DNA from: Chitinophagales bacterium
GTDB taxonomy: Bacteria > Bacteroidota > Bacteroidia > Chitinophagales > LD1
NCBI GenBank assembly: GCA_026129525.1
Contig: JAHCHW010000003.1
Span: 146,764 to 210,763, forward strand
DNA length: 64,000 nt
Direction: 5' to 3'
Shown here: positions 17,701 through 25,096 of the stretch, one piece after another
Layout of the letters: the number at the start of each line of letters is the position of its first letter
Position numbering within the stretch: position 1 is the first letter of the stretch
Program-made: the position numbers and the translations under genes
The notes under the pieces: generated by a model
Databases searched by the model: none
What the model saw: only the letters and a program-made list of their open reading frames with translations
What the model was told of the DNA's origin: nothing

Positions 17701-20218
17701 CAGTTGTTAGAAGCCCTAGAGCGGTTGAGTTGTCGCCACTTGCAATAGTGGCACTTCCAATCGCTAAAGAATAGACTCCTGTAGCACTTGTAGAACTGCC
17801 CATCGCAGTAGATGAAAACCCACCGGCTTTAGTGCCGACTCCCGATGCAAATGAATAATCCCCTATGTTAGCATCATCCCACTCTGCCCCGTTAACATGC
17901 CCTACCCTAAAAGCTGCTTTTGCAGGGTACCACATCATGCGAGTGCCCACACCTGAGGCAGATATAGTGCCTGTGCCGTAGGTTCCGGCAGCCAGTACAC
18001 CATAATCGCCCACTACATGCAGAGTAGCACTTGGTGTGGTGGTACCTATTCCTACTTTGGCGCTTACAGTGGCACCATGTACGCCATTTATGGAGCCTAT
18101 TACTACTGAATTGGATTGCCCTACCAGTGCACGGGCACCTATGGCAGTGGCATTGGTAAGGTTACTGCTCCCAACGTTGGCAGAGTAACCAATTGCAGTG
18201 TTGAAAGAGCCTGAAAAATTAAGATTAAGAGCAGCTGTTCCTAAAGCGGAGTTATAACTACCGGTTGTATGATAAAGAGCACCGGAACCAAAAGCTGCAT
18301 TTTCCTGTCCTGCGGTGTTTTCATAAAGAGAATTATATCCGCTGGCAGTATTATAGCTTCCTGTAGTGTTTTTGTTAAGCGCTTCATAACCGATTCCTGT
18401 ATTATTTGCACCTGCATTCACATTGCCCGACTGGTATCCTAAAAATGTAGAGCCATTCAAGTCAATTTTACCTGCTTTCTGGTTATTTATTTTGAAGTTT
18501 AACGGAGCATTATCGGTAGTACCTATAAAGTTAGTTCCGTCCACAGTTCCTGAATTTCCTGTTAAACTCCATGCATTTAATGCACCATCGGCACCCGTAG
18601 CGCCTGTGGCTCCTGTATTTCCTTGAATGCCTTGTGCACCTGTAGCGCCCGTTGCTCCGGTGTTTCCTTGAATACCTTGTGCACCTGTAGCGCCTGTGGC
18701 TCCTGTATTTCCTTGAATGCCTTGTGCACCTGTAGCGCCCGTTGCTCCGGTGTTTCCTTGAATGCCTTGTGCACCTGTAGCGCCTGTTGCTCCGGTATTT
18801 CCTTGAATGCCTTGCGCTCCCGTAGCGCCTGTTGCTCCTGTATTGCCTTGAATACCTTGCTCACCTGTAGCACCCGTAGCACCAGTGTTGCCTTGAATGC
18901 CTTGTGCACCTGTAGCGCCTGTTGCTCCGGTGTTACCTTGAATACCTTGCTCTCCCGTAGCACCTGTTGCTCCTGTATTTCCTTGAATGCCTTGTGCTCC
19001 CGTAGCGCCTGTTGCTCCGGTGTTACCTTGAATACCTTGCTCTCCCGTAGCGCCTGTTGCTCCGGTGTTGCCTTGAATACCTTGCTCACCTGTAGCACCT
19101 GTTGCTCCGGTGTTACCTTGAATGCCTTGCGCTCCCGTAGCACCTGTTGCTCCTGTATTACCTTGAATACCTTGTTCTCCGGTAGCACCTGTTGCTCCGG
19201 TGTTGCCTTGAATGCCTTGCGCTCCCGTAGCACCTGTTGCTCCGGTGTTTCCTTGAATACCTTGTGCACCCGTAGCGCCTGTGGCTCCTGTATTTCCTTG
19301 AATGCCTTGTGCACCTGTAGCGCCTGTTGCTCCGGTGTTTCCTTGAATGCCTTGTGCACCTGTAGCGCCTGTTGCTCCCGTGTTACCTTGAATACCTTGT
19401 GCACCTGTAGCGCCTGTGGCTCCTGTATTTCCTTGAATGCCTTGTGCTCCCGTAGCGCCTGTTGCTCCGGTGTTACCTTGAATACCTTGTGCACCCGTAG
19501 CGCCTGTGGCTCCTGTATTTCCTTGAATACCTTGTGCACCCGTAGCGCCTGTGGCTCCTGTATTTCCTTGAATACCTTGTGCACCTGTAGCGCCTGTTGC
19601 TCCGGTGTTGCCTTGAATGCCTTGTGCTCCCGTAGCGCCTGTTGCTCCGGTGTTTCCTTGAATACCTTGTGTACCTGTAGCGCCTGTTGCTCCGGTGTTT
19701 CCTTGAATACCTTGTGCACCCGTAGCGCCTGTGGCTCCTGTATTTCCTTGTATGCCTTGTGCACCTGTAGCGCCTGTTGGGCCTGTGGCTCCGGTTGCCC
19801 CTGCTGCGGCATTGCCCGCATACAAAGCATAAGGAACGCTCATTAGCTGTGAAGTTCCCATGTCAGAAAAATTGCTTCCTCCGGCAGGGTCAAATTCTAC
19901 CTGTAAGTATTTTGAACCGCTGCCCCAGTTGATGCCCGAAAAAGTTCCAATAAACGGCACTCCGTTTCCGATAACCACCGAGAATAAACCAAACTGATTG
20001 GTTACTACACTTTGGGTTTCCTGATACACAACCACTCCGGTGGCAGTGCCATCGTGAATGCTCAAGCGAACAGAAATGTTTTGAACGGGCAACACATTGC
20101 CTTGTGCATTACGGGCTACTGCCTGGTAGTTGATTCCTTGCGGGGCTTGAGCCGATGCTTGTAAAAAGAAGCCCGTTATAGAAAGGAACAGGAACGAGAA
20201 AGCGAAAAACTGCTTCAT
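14783..20218 (-). CDS. Giant chimeric surface protein: collagen-like repeats, YadA-like head, FN3-like repeats, lectin-like C-terminus
   Basis: The 1811-residue product has a signal peptide (cleavage near 'ASAQA', residue 24) and an N-terminal domain common in Bacteroidota tail-fibre-like proteins ('[17 protein letters not shown]'). About residues 140-545 are some 26 tandem 15-residue Gly-x-y units ([15 protein letters not shown], with five E and one T variants), predicted to form a collagen-like triple helix. Residues ~580-980 hold two groups of trimeric-autotransporter head repeats ('NTAIGYSA', then '[14 protein letters not shown]'). Residues ~1050-1655 contain six ~98-residue FN3-like repeats, each with 'GVCWS...NPT' and 'YYVRAYATN'. 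The last ~155 residues resemble DUF1566/Fib_succ_major C-type-lectin-like domains ('[12 protein letters not shown]', 'VRAVRAF'). No T9SS tail is evident, so the export and anchoring route is unclear. Likely a trimeric adhesin fibre. Confidence 0.88.
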   Translation of the reverse strand: MKQFFAFSFLFLSITGFFLQASAQAPQGINYQAVARNAQGNVLPVQNISVRLSIHDGTATGVVVYQETQSVVTNQFGLFSVVIGNGVPFIGTFSGINWGSGSKYLQVEFDPAGGSNFSDMGTSQLMSVPYALYAGNAAAGATGATGPTGATGAQGIQGNTGATGATGAQGIQGNTGATGATGTQGIQGNTGATGATGAQGIQGNTGATGATGAQGIQGNTGATGATGAQGIQGNTGATGATGAQGIQGNTGATGATGAQGIQGNTGATGATGAQGIQGNTGATGATGAQGIQGNTGATGATGAQGIQGNTGATGATGAQGIQGNTGATGATGAQGIQGNTGATGATGEQGIQGNTGATGATGAQGIQGNTGATGATGEQGIQGNTGATGATGEQGIQGNTGATGATGAQGIQGNTGATGATGEQGIQGNTGATGATGAQGIQGNTGATGATGEQGIQGNTGATGATGAQGIQGNTGATGATGAQGIQGNTGATGATGAQGIQGNTGATGATGAQGIQGNTGATGATGAQGIQGNTGATGATGADGALNAWSLTGNSGTVDGTNFIGTTDNAPLNFKINNQKAGKIDLNGSTFLGYQSGNVNAGANNTGIGYEALNKNTTGSYNTASGYNSLYENTAGQENAAFGSGALYHTTGSYNSALGTAALNLNFSGSFNTAIGYSANVGSSNLTNATAIGARALVGQSNSVVIGSINGVHGATVSAKVGIGTTTPSATLHVVGDYGVLAAGTYGTGTISASGVGTRMMWYPAKAAFRVGHVNGAEWDDANIGDYSFASGVGTKAGGFSSTAMGSSTSATGVYSLAIGSATIASGDNSTALGLLTTASGNYSTAMGWNTTASADGSTALGNSTIAGGVNSFAAGLNTTANGYASTAMGGASMASGFNSTAMGWNTVASGGSSTAIGWGSTASGPFSFAGGQMSIASGLSSTAIGQYAVARSFGETAIGIHNTDYTPLGDQSWVATDRLFVIGNGTSSSPGSQSNAMVMLKNGNTGLGFDNPTGKLEVNGNIRIKDGTEAAGYVLTSDANGYASWQAVGVPGTSLPVVTTTGTSLVSYTTAQAGGNVTASGNELILARGFCYGTAAAPTLADAYVLAGSGTGAFNASLTSLLPNTTYYVRAFATNTIGTTYGNELSFTTLALTTPALTTNTVYNISLNSAMGGGNITDDGGSALTGSGVCWSTSPNPTTADATSAAGTVTGSFNALITGLTPNTLYYVRAYATNAQGTAYGNELSFTTLTLSLASITTNTVSAVSYTTATSGGNVTADNGSTVTSRGICWNTSANPTTANFNTTQAAGLGSFSISMTGLSPNTTYYVRAFAVNGAGTVYGNEYSFTTLALTAPVLTTNAVGGISSNLAGSGGTITSNGGSAITAKGVVWDVNPNPTLANSFTNDGSGSANYNSTLTGLTPTTLYYVRAYATNAVGTTYGNQVSFTTTALVFPGPSVPTVATASSALSGTTTASSGGYVSDDGGSTVTARGVCWSTSPNPTLSNSYSTDGSGLGYFSSTATGLSGCNTVYYIRAYATNSTGTGYGAQNTVSTGSTPTVTTADITSIDSFSAVSGGEITDDGGCPITQKGVCWSLNSNPTIANAHTSQGAGSGVFVSNITGLLGGQTYYVRAYATNSKGTVYGAEKVFTTLTPATPYIGQNYAGGIVFYIDGSGTHGLVCAPSNQGSYQWGCDGTSIATSTAVGTGASNTAAIAAFCAQANISAKICDALTLNGYSDWFLPSRDEVMLMYNNLHLVGLGGFSFVPGCGNSCTYATSSESGANSSTGVDFWNGSYANPGKNVANYVRAVRAF
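18590..19790 (-). repeat. Array of ~26 tandem 45-bp units encoding collagen-like Gly-x-y repeats
   Basis: The unit is 45 bases long and encodes [15 protein letters not shown]. Copies differ mainly at synonymous positions (for example GCACCT versus GCTCCC in the AQG codons), and several higher-order pairs recur, which suggests unit duplication followed by exchange between copies. Because the unit is a multiple of three and lacks stops, long open frames appear by chance in other frames on both strands. Boundaries are approximate to a few bases. Confidence 0.93.
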
Positions 20219-20343
20219 GGATTTATATGTTTATGTTGACAAAGGTGGTTGCGAAATTGCTGTTGCGGTTATGATTTTAATCAATAACCGAAACGGGCAT
20301 GAACCGACCAACGAAAGCTGATGTAGTAAAGGCGCTTAACGGG

Positions 20344-20856
20344 TTACTCCCCATCAACAATAATAGGAGTGGTTTGTACTATGTTGCTGCGATTACCGGC
20401 TTTATCCTTAATAAGAATGGAATAAACTACTGTGTCCTTCGGGCAACCGGGCTGAGGAGCCGCAAAACATTTTTCGGTGTAAATGTTGGTGATAATGGAA
20501 ATTTCACCGCTTATGTCATCAAACTTTCCTTTGGGCTGAACATTGGCAGAAGCAAATGTGCTGATGCACTTGTTGCGGTGGTCAATAAGGAAAACGTTAA
20601 AGCCGTTCAGAAAAAGACAGGTACTGTCGCCTGTTTGCAAGCCGCATACATTGCAACTGTCATCGGCTGAAGGCGAAACACCAATATCGCCATTGCCATC
20701 GGTAAATGAAATGGTAATAGTATCAGTGCTGCCGCTGTAGATGTAATCGGAAGAAACAGAAACAAACTCAATAAAGGGTTCATCGGGGTAAGTAGGCGGC
20801 TTTACACAACTGCCGAATGTTAACAGGAGCAAGAGGAAAGTGAGCGCTTTTTTCAC
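20344..20856 (-). CDS. Putative lipoprotein with an Ig/cadherin-like beta domain
   Basis: A GTG start at 20856 gives a 170-residue product beginning 'KKALTFLLLLLTFGSC', a textbook lipoprotein signal. The frame is open further upstream (to 20928), but that part overlaps the divergent LuxE-like gene and would put a poor leader before the signal. The mature part has 'DTITISFTDGNGDIG', a strand and turn motif seen in many Bacteroidota surface lipoproteins, and four cysteines that could form disulfides. Function unknown. Confidence 0.72.
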   Translation of the reverse strand: MKKALTFLLLLLTFGSCVKPPTYPDEPFIEFVSVSSDYIYSGSTDTITISFTDGNGDIGVSPSADDSCNVCGLQTGDSTCLFLNGFNVFLIDHRNKCISTFASANVQPKGKFDDISGEISIITNIYTEKCFAAPQPGCPKDTVVYSILIKDKAGNRSNIVQTTPIIVDGE

Positions 20857-20915
20857 AGCTACGAATAAAACGGAAGTTCTTCTAATTATTGCAATTTTAA
20901 GCGCGAAATATCCCT

Positions 20916-21902
20916 GTGTTGAAGCCACTGTATGAAAAACTTTTTTCGGTAACCGATAGCAACTTTGAAGAGATGGCTTTGCATGTTTTCAACTTTCAGT
21001 TTGAGGAGGCAGAGGTTTACCGTGAGTTTTGTACTGCATTAAAACGCACACCTGCCACCGTTCATCGCCTTGCCGATGTTCCTTTTTTGCCGGTAGAGTT
21101 TTTTAAAACACATCGGGTAATAGCAAAGTCGAAACAAGCAGCCGAAGTTTTTGAGAGCAGCGGCACTACGGGTTCTGTACCTTCTAAACATTATGTGGCT
21201 GACAGGGAATTGTACGAGCAAAGTTTTGTGCAATGCTTTGAGCATTTTTACGGTGCTGCGAACGATTATGTAATACTCGCTTTGCTGCCTTCGTATTTAG
21301 AGCGCGAAAATTCTTCGTTGGTTTATATGGCCAATCAACTTATTGCCTTAACCGGCAAGGTCGACAGCGGTTTTTTTCTGAATGAGTACGAAAAATTACA
21401 TGCACTGCTTTTAGCCTTAAAAATCCGAAAACAAAAAACTGTTTTGCTTGGAGTAACGTTTGCGCTGCTCGATTTTGCAGAAAAATATCGGTTATCGTTT
21501 CCCGAACTTACAGTAATGGAAACCGGAGGGATGAAGGGTAGGAGAGAAGAACTGACAAGAGCCGAAGTGCACGAAAAACTTTGCCGCGCATTTAATGTAA
21601 AGCATATTCACTCGGAGTATGGTATGACTGAACTGCTAAGTCAGGCATATTCAAAAGGTGATGGTGTTTTTCGTACTCCGCCCTGGATGAAAATTCTGTT
21701 GCGCGATGTTACCGACCCGCTGAGCATAGAAGGGAGGAGCAGCGGTGCCGTAAATGTAATTGACCTTGCTAACTTGTATTCGTGTTCCTTTATTGCAACT
21801 TCAGATATGGGTAAGCTGAACACGGATGGTAGTTTTGAAATTTCAGGAAGGTTAGATAATGCCGAAGTGCGCGGTTGTAATTTGATGGTGGCAAAAATTT
21901 AG
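20916..21902 (+). CDS. LuxE/PaaK-family acyl-protein synthetase (acyl-adenylate forming)
   Basis: The 328-residue product contains the adenylate-forming signature SSGTTGS at residues 81-87 and 'ETGGMKGRREELTRAEVHE' plus 'HSEYGMTELLSQAYS' further on, as in LuxE and related acyl-protein synthetases. Such enzymes activate a carboxylate with ATP and pass it to a thiol on themselves or a partner. No luxC/luxD genes are near, so this is not bioluminescence; orphan LuxE-like proteins occur in surface polysaccharide and lipid loci. It is co-directional with two membrane-protein genes, with a 16-base gap to the first. Confidence 0.82.
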   Translation: MLKPLYEKLFSVTDSNFEEMALHVFNFQFEEAEVYREFCTALKRTPATVHRLADVPFLPVEFFKTHRVIAKSKQAAEVFESSGTTGSVPSKHYVADRELYEQSFVQCFEHFYGAANDYVILALLPSYLERENSSLVYMANQLIALTGKVDSGFFLNEYEKLHALLLALKIRKQKTVLLGVTFALLDFAEKYRLSFPELTVMETGGMKGRREELTRAEVHEKLCRAFNVKHIHSEYGMTELLSQAYSKGDGVFRTPPWMKILLRDVTDPLSIEGRSSGAVNVIDLANLYSCSFIATSDMGKLNTDGSFEISGRLDNAEVRGCNLMVAKI

Positions 21903-21918
21903 ACGACAGAGCAATACA

Positions 21919-22383
21919 TTGATGGAAAAAACGTGGTTGCATAGATTGTGGAAAGCGGACAAGCGCTTGTTTGCTCTTATTGCGATTTACATAACGGGTT
22001 TGGCATGGTTTGCTTTGCGGCAGCATGAAGAGTTTCCTTTTTTGTTGTATGGCATGTACTCGCTGAAAGAGAAACCACAGGATACCTACATTGCTTACGC
22101 TATAAAAGTGGATGGGAAAGAAGTGCGTTACACTACCCTGTGGGATTTGCAAAAAGAGATGATTGTTTCTCCGCTTACACATGCCATTCCGCTATATGAA
22201 AGCGGAAAAATCAGCGAGCATGAAATGAAGCAATTGTATGCCTGGCTGTTCCGCTACATGGCAGATATGCGTATGGTGGAAGATAACACGATGACTATTG
22301 AAAAACTTACTTGCCGTTATGCCCCCAATGGCACCGCAGAAGTAATAAACCGCGAAACCGTAATAAACTATGTTGCCGAATAA
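21919..22383 (+). CDS. Conserved membrane-associated protein of unknown function
   Basis: The 154-residue product has one N-terminal hydrophobic segment (about residues 15-32, 'LFALIAIYITGLAWFAL') and a soluble remainder with 'FPFLLYGMYSLKEKP' after it. No named domain was recognised. Its stop overlaps the start of the next gene by 14 bases, so the two are probably translationally coupled and may work as a pair in the membrane. Confidence 0.7.
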   Translation: MMEKTWLHRLWKADKRLFALIAIYITGLAWFALRQHEEFPFLLYGMYSLKEKPQDTYIAYAIKVDGKEVRYTTLWDLQKEMIVSPLTHAIPLYESGKISEHEMKQLYAWLFRYMADMRMVEDNTMTIEKLTCRYAPNGTAEVINRETVINYVAE

Positions 22384-23245
22384 ACATTTTGAAAATGACT
22401 ACCGCTTAAAGGCAACGCTGGTGTTTTCGTTTGCCCTGCTGTTGTTTTTTATGCGGTTTATGAACAATGTGCTGGTGTCGCAAATAGGAGAGGTGCCGTT
22501 TTTGTTTGAGCAAAAGGAATGGACTTACCGTTTGTTTTACCAAAGCAGCATAGCGCAATGGCTAACAGTGCATTTTATTCCTGCGGCTATGTTCGATGCG
22601 TTGTTGTTTTTTTTGCCTTTGGTATTTATGCTTACGCGCAGCCGGTTATATGTGTACGGTTTCTCGCTTATTGCATTGATTTATTTTTTGCTGTTCAATA
22701 TGGCAGCGGGGCACCATTACCACGGCATGGTGGGGGTGTTGGTTATGTCTGTTCCGTTTTGGAGTAAAAATGAAGAGCGGTTTAACCTGCTATGGCAAGG
22801 CGCCCGCTATTACTTGCTTTACATTTTTGCCTCGGCTGCTTTGTGGAAATTGCTACGCGGCTCTGCTTTTGAACCGGAGCAAATGGTAAACATTTTAAAG
22901 GCGCAGCAGTTAGATGTATTGCTGCAACAGCCCGGTTCGCTGCGTGCAGTAATAGCACAATATTTAATTGCCCACCCTGCGGTGGCGCATGGCGTACTGG
23001 TAACAAATATGCTGTTGCAGTTGAGTTTTGTAACCGGATTTTTTACCAAACGGTTCGATGTCGTGTTGCTGGTGCTTTGTGTGGTGTTTGTGGTTGCCAA
23101 CTATTTTGCCATGAGCATAGTTTCGGCTGAGTTGCTGATACTGTGTATTCCCCTGCTAAACTTTAAGCAGTTGCAGCGCATACAGGATGTGCTTATGGTG
23201 AAAGAGGATGTGGCGGAGGAAGATATAAGGCCTGCCGTTGTTTAG
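22370..23245 (+). CDS. Polytopic membrane protein of unknown function
   Basis: The 291-residue product has about six to seven hydrophobic segments (near residues 15-32, 65-85, 92-115, 120-133, 142-158, 200-222 and 228-262). The His-rich 'AAGHHYHGMVGV' in the middle could bind metal or lie in a loop. Layout and the pairing with a small single-pass protein recall HTTM/gamma-carboxylase-like membrane proteins, but no diagnostic motif is visible, so this is only a suggestion. It overlaps the upstream gene by 14 bases. Confidence 0.7.
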   Translation: MLPNKHFENDYRLKATLVFSFALLLFFMRFMNNVLVSQIGEVPFLFEQKEWTYRLFYQSSIAQWLTVHFIPAAMFDALLFFLPLVFMLTRSRLYVYGFSLIALIYFLLFNMAAGHHYHGMVGVLVMSVPFWSKNEERFNLLWQGARYYLLYIFASAALWKLLRGSAFEPEQMVNILKAQQLDVLLQQPGSLRAVIAQYLIAHPAVAHGVLVTNMLLQLSFVTGFFTKRFDVVLLVLCVVFVVANYFAMSIVSAELLILCIPLLNFKQLQRIQDVLMVKEDVAEEDIRPAVV

Positions 23246-23582
23246 GGTATTCCCGAAATCTGATGAAGGGCTTTAGAATGGCTTAAATAATTTTTTTCTG
23301 CCCCCCCCCCTACGAGAATTTGAATGGCGATGAAATTCTGAATTCGCGATATTTTTTAAAAAAGTGAACAGTTTTGAGGCGGTATGATACTTTCGGTATC
23401 ATCATTGCCTCACCCCGTCCCGCCTTTGGCGGGACACCCCTCTCCACACTGTGGAGAGGGAAGTTCCGCGCAGCGGAACAGGGGGAGGAAAACAAGGAGT
23501 TCTATGAACTTATCATCACTTATTGATGCAACCGGCATGAATCCGAAGAATTCGCACAAATTATTTTCGGGAACACCCTATT
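23246..23582. repeat. Dispersed intergenic repeat, copy A (diverged match at 40300-40590)
   Basis: This gene-free stretch shares an ordered set of blocks with 40300-40590: 'GAAATCTGAT', 'TTTCTGCCC...CTACG', 'GAATTTGAAT', 'GAATTCGC', 'TATGATAC.TTCGG.ATCATCAT', 'TATCATCACTT', 'ATGAATCCGAAG' and 'TTCGCACAAATTATTTTC.GG'. The block order and spacing make common origin clear. Copy A has a poly-C run (about ten C) where copy B has three. It is interrupted at 23407-23490 by a different palindromic element. No long ORF is present; it looks like a non-autonomous mobile or REP-like repeat. Confidence 0.75.
23407..23490 (+). repeat. Palindromic GCCTCACCCC element, intergenic copy nested in repeat A
   Basis: The element starts GCCTCACCCCGTCCCG, has a small hairpin (GTCCCGCC-TTT-GGCGGGAC), then CCCTCTCCAC-ACT-GTGGAGAGGG, then GTTCCGC-GC-A-GCGGAAC and a final AGGGGGAGG. 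The same core, in inverse orientation, is at 28086-28152, and a third relative with its own terminal palindrome lies in aroC (35665-35720). It sits inside the dispersed repeat, so it arrived later. Confidence 0.8.
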
Positions 23583-23594
23583 TAGCTTTCGGGT

Positions 23595-24344
23595 TTAGTT
23601 CATTTGTTCTTCTAACTGCTTAATGTAGGTAAGCGATATAGGCAGCGCGAACGCTTTGCCGTTTTTGTGAAAGGTAATGCGCTCGTCTTTACGGTCCACT
23701 TCTTTTATGTGAATGGTGTTAATGATGTACGATTTGCCTACGCGCTTTAGCGAGGTGCCTTCGAGCAGGGGCGATATGCGTCCTATTTGTACGGTAACCA
23801 ACTGCATTTCTTTTTCGTGCAGGTAAATTTCGGTGTAGTTGAGGGCGGCTTTGCAGTACACAATTTCATCGGGGTTAAGAAGTATAAAGCCGGTGCGGGT
23901 GTTAAAGCGAATGCGGGCGGGGCTTAGAGAGGTTTTGCCGTAGAGCATTACATCGCGGTCGGTGTGGTTGTTTTGCAGGGCAATACGCAGGCGGGTAATA
24001 CTTTGGCGCAGTTCGTCTTCGTTAATGGGTTTTACCAGATAATCGAAAGCGCGCTGGCGCACGGCTTGTATGGCGTAGTCGTGGTAGCCGGTAGTAAAAA
24101 TTATGTGGGGCGAGTAGCCGCTTTTCTTTAATTCATCTAACAACTCCAAGCCGTTTTTGCCGGGCATTTCTACATCCAGAAAAACTACGTGGGGCAGTTG
24201 TTCGAGAATAAGTTGAATGCCGCGGTCGGCATTATCGGCCATGCCGCATAGTTCAATATCGGAGTGGTCTTTGAGTAAAACAGCCATTACCGCGCGGCTG
24301 TCGGACATGTCGTCAATAATTACGGCTCGTATTTTATTGCTCAT
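23595..24344 (-). CDS. LytTR-family response regulator
   Basis: The 249-residue product has an N-terminal receiver domain (acidic pair D11/D12, phospho-acceptor D57 in 'FLDVEMPGKNG', T84/T85 in 'FTTGYHDYA', K105 in 'YLVKPI') and a C-terminal LytTR DNA-binding domain ('EIVYCKAALNYTEIYL', 'LKRVGKSYIINTIHI'). The frame is open to 24416, but the ATG at 24344 begins the receiver fold correctly. Its start overlaps the stop of the upstream kinase gene by 11 bases, so translation is likely coupled. The propeller histidine kinase two genes upstream (25097-28177) is the obvious partner. Confidence 0.93.
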   Translation of the reverse strand: MSNKIRAVIIDDMSDSRAVMAVLLKDHSDIELCGMADNADRGIQLILEQLPHVVFLDVEMPGKNGLELLDELKKSGYSPHIIFTTGYHDYAIQAVRQRAFDYLVKPINEDELRQSITRLRIALQNNHTDRDVMLYGKTSLSPARIRFNTRTGFILLNPDEIVYCKAALNYTEIYLHEKEMQLVTVQIGRISPLLEGTSLKRVGKSYIINTIHIKEVDRKDERITFHKNGKAFALPISLTYIKQLEEQMN

Positions 24345-24972
24345 AAAATTCTTTGGTGAGGTAGAAAACTGTATCAATAAAGTAGAGAATGCCATTTCGG
24401 GATAGCACATTTTCATCGTGCAGGTCTTCGAAAATTATTCCGAGATGTTGGTTGAAATAGTCGTTGTTGCGGGTGTTTGTAAAATGATTGTATTCCAGAA
24501 ATTGTTTTACCCTGCTTAAATCGGTGGGTTCGGTAGCTTCAATGAACTCCTGCTTTACCACGGCATATAGTTTTTCATGCATAACTTTAAAACCTGCCAA
24601 ATCGTAAGCTGTGGCGCTAAAAAAATAGTTGTGAATGAGCAGGCTGTTGAGGTAGTCGAACCAGCACCGGTAAAATATACTGTTGTTTAGCTTTATTACG
24701 TGCCAATCGCCATAACGGTAAACGCGTTGTTCGGCACCTTGTGCAACAAAGTTTTTTTCTGAAATCGTATGAGTGTAAAGCAGATTTTCTTTTACGGCAA
24801 ATTGAATCAGGCGGCTTTCTTCTTCGTTTTTGAGAGGCTTTGATTTTTCAAAGCTGCTGCCTGTTGGCGCATTTCCTTTAAGGAAATTTTGCGCTTTTTT
24901 GAGTTGGCTTGTGTTGCCAGTTTGTTCATTTCCGAAAATGATATTTTGTAGTTCATGCTTTATGCTTTTCAC
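24334..24972 (-). CDS. Polyvalent-protein-type kinase-like protein
   Basis: The 212-residue product has features of the protein-kinase fold family found in polyvalent proteins: 'VAQGAEQRVYRYGDWHVIKL' resembles a glycine-rich loop and the beta3 lysine, and 'GIIFEDLHDENVLSRNGILY' followed by 'FID' resembles a shortened catalytic loop (D-x-H-x-x-N) and the metal-binding Asp. A GTG at 24972 begins 'KSIKHELQNIIFG', which looks like a natural start; an ATG at 25002 is also possible. The gene lies between a histidine kinase and its regulator and overlaps the regulator's start by 11 bases. The substrate is unknown, and the family call was made by eye. Confidence 0.65.
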   Translation of the reverse strand: MKSIKHELQNIIFGNEQTGNTSQLKKAQNFLKGNAPTGSSFEKSKPLKNEEESRLIQFAVKENLLYTHTISEKNFVAQGAEQRVYRYGDWHVIKLNNSIFYRCWFDYLNSLLIHNYFFSATAYDLAGFKVMHEKLYAVVKQEFIEATEPTDLSRVKQFLEYNHFTNTRNNDYFNQHLGIIFEDLHDENVLSRNGILYFIDTVFYLTKEFYEQ

Positions 24973-25096
24973 TGTTTCAAATTTAGGTAAACAATAGCGC
25001 ATTTGAAATTTTGCTTTTTGCAGGCAGATAAAGCAGCCAGAGCAAGGAGGATAGGCGGAATATGTTTGGTGTGTAGTTGTTTCTTACCATATCCAT

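Noticed and set aside
18577..19846. Long open frames on the plus strand (407 codons, 18623-19846) and in a second minus-strand frame (417 codons) across the collagen array
   Set aside because: The 45-bp unit is a multiple of three with no stops, so all frames stay open by periodicity. The Gly-x-y frame continues into real domains on both sides.
23290..23315. Poly-C run as a phase-variable tract
   Set aside because: It is intergenic, inside a repeat copy, and no ORF crosses it. It may reflect assembly or slippage only.
24345..24416. Extended start for the LytTR regulator
   Set aside because: The extra residues overlap the upstream kinase gene and do not belong to a receiver domain.
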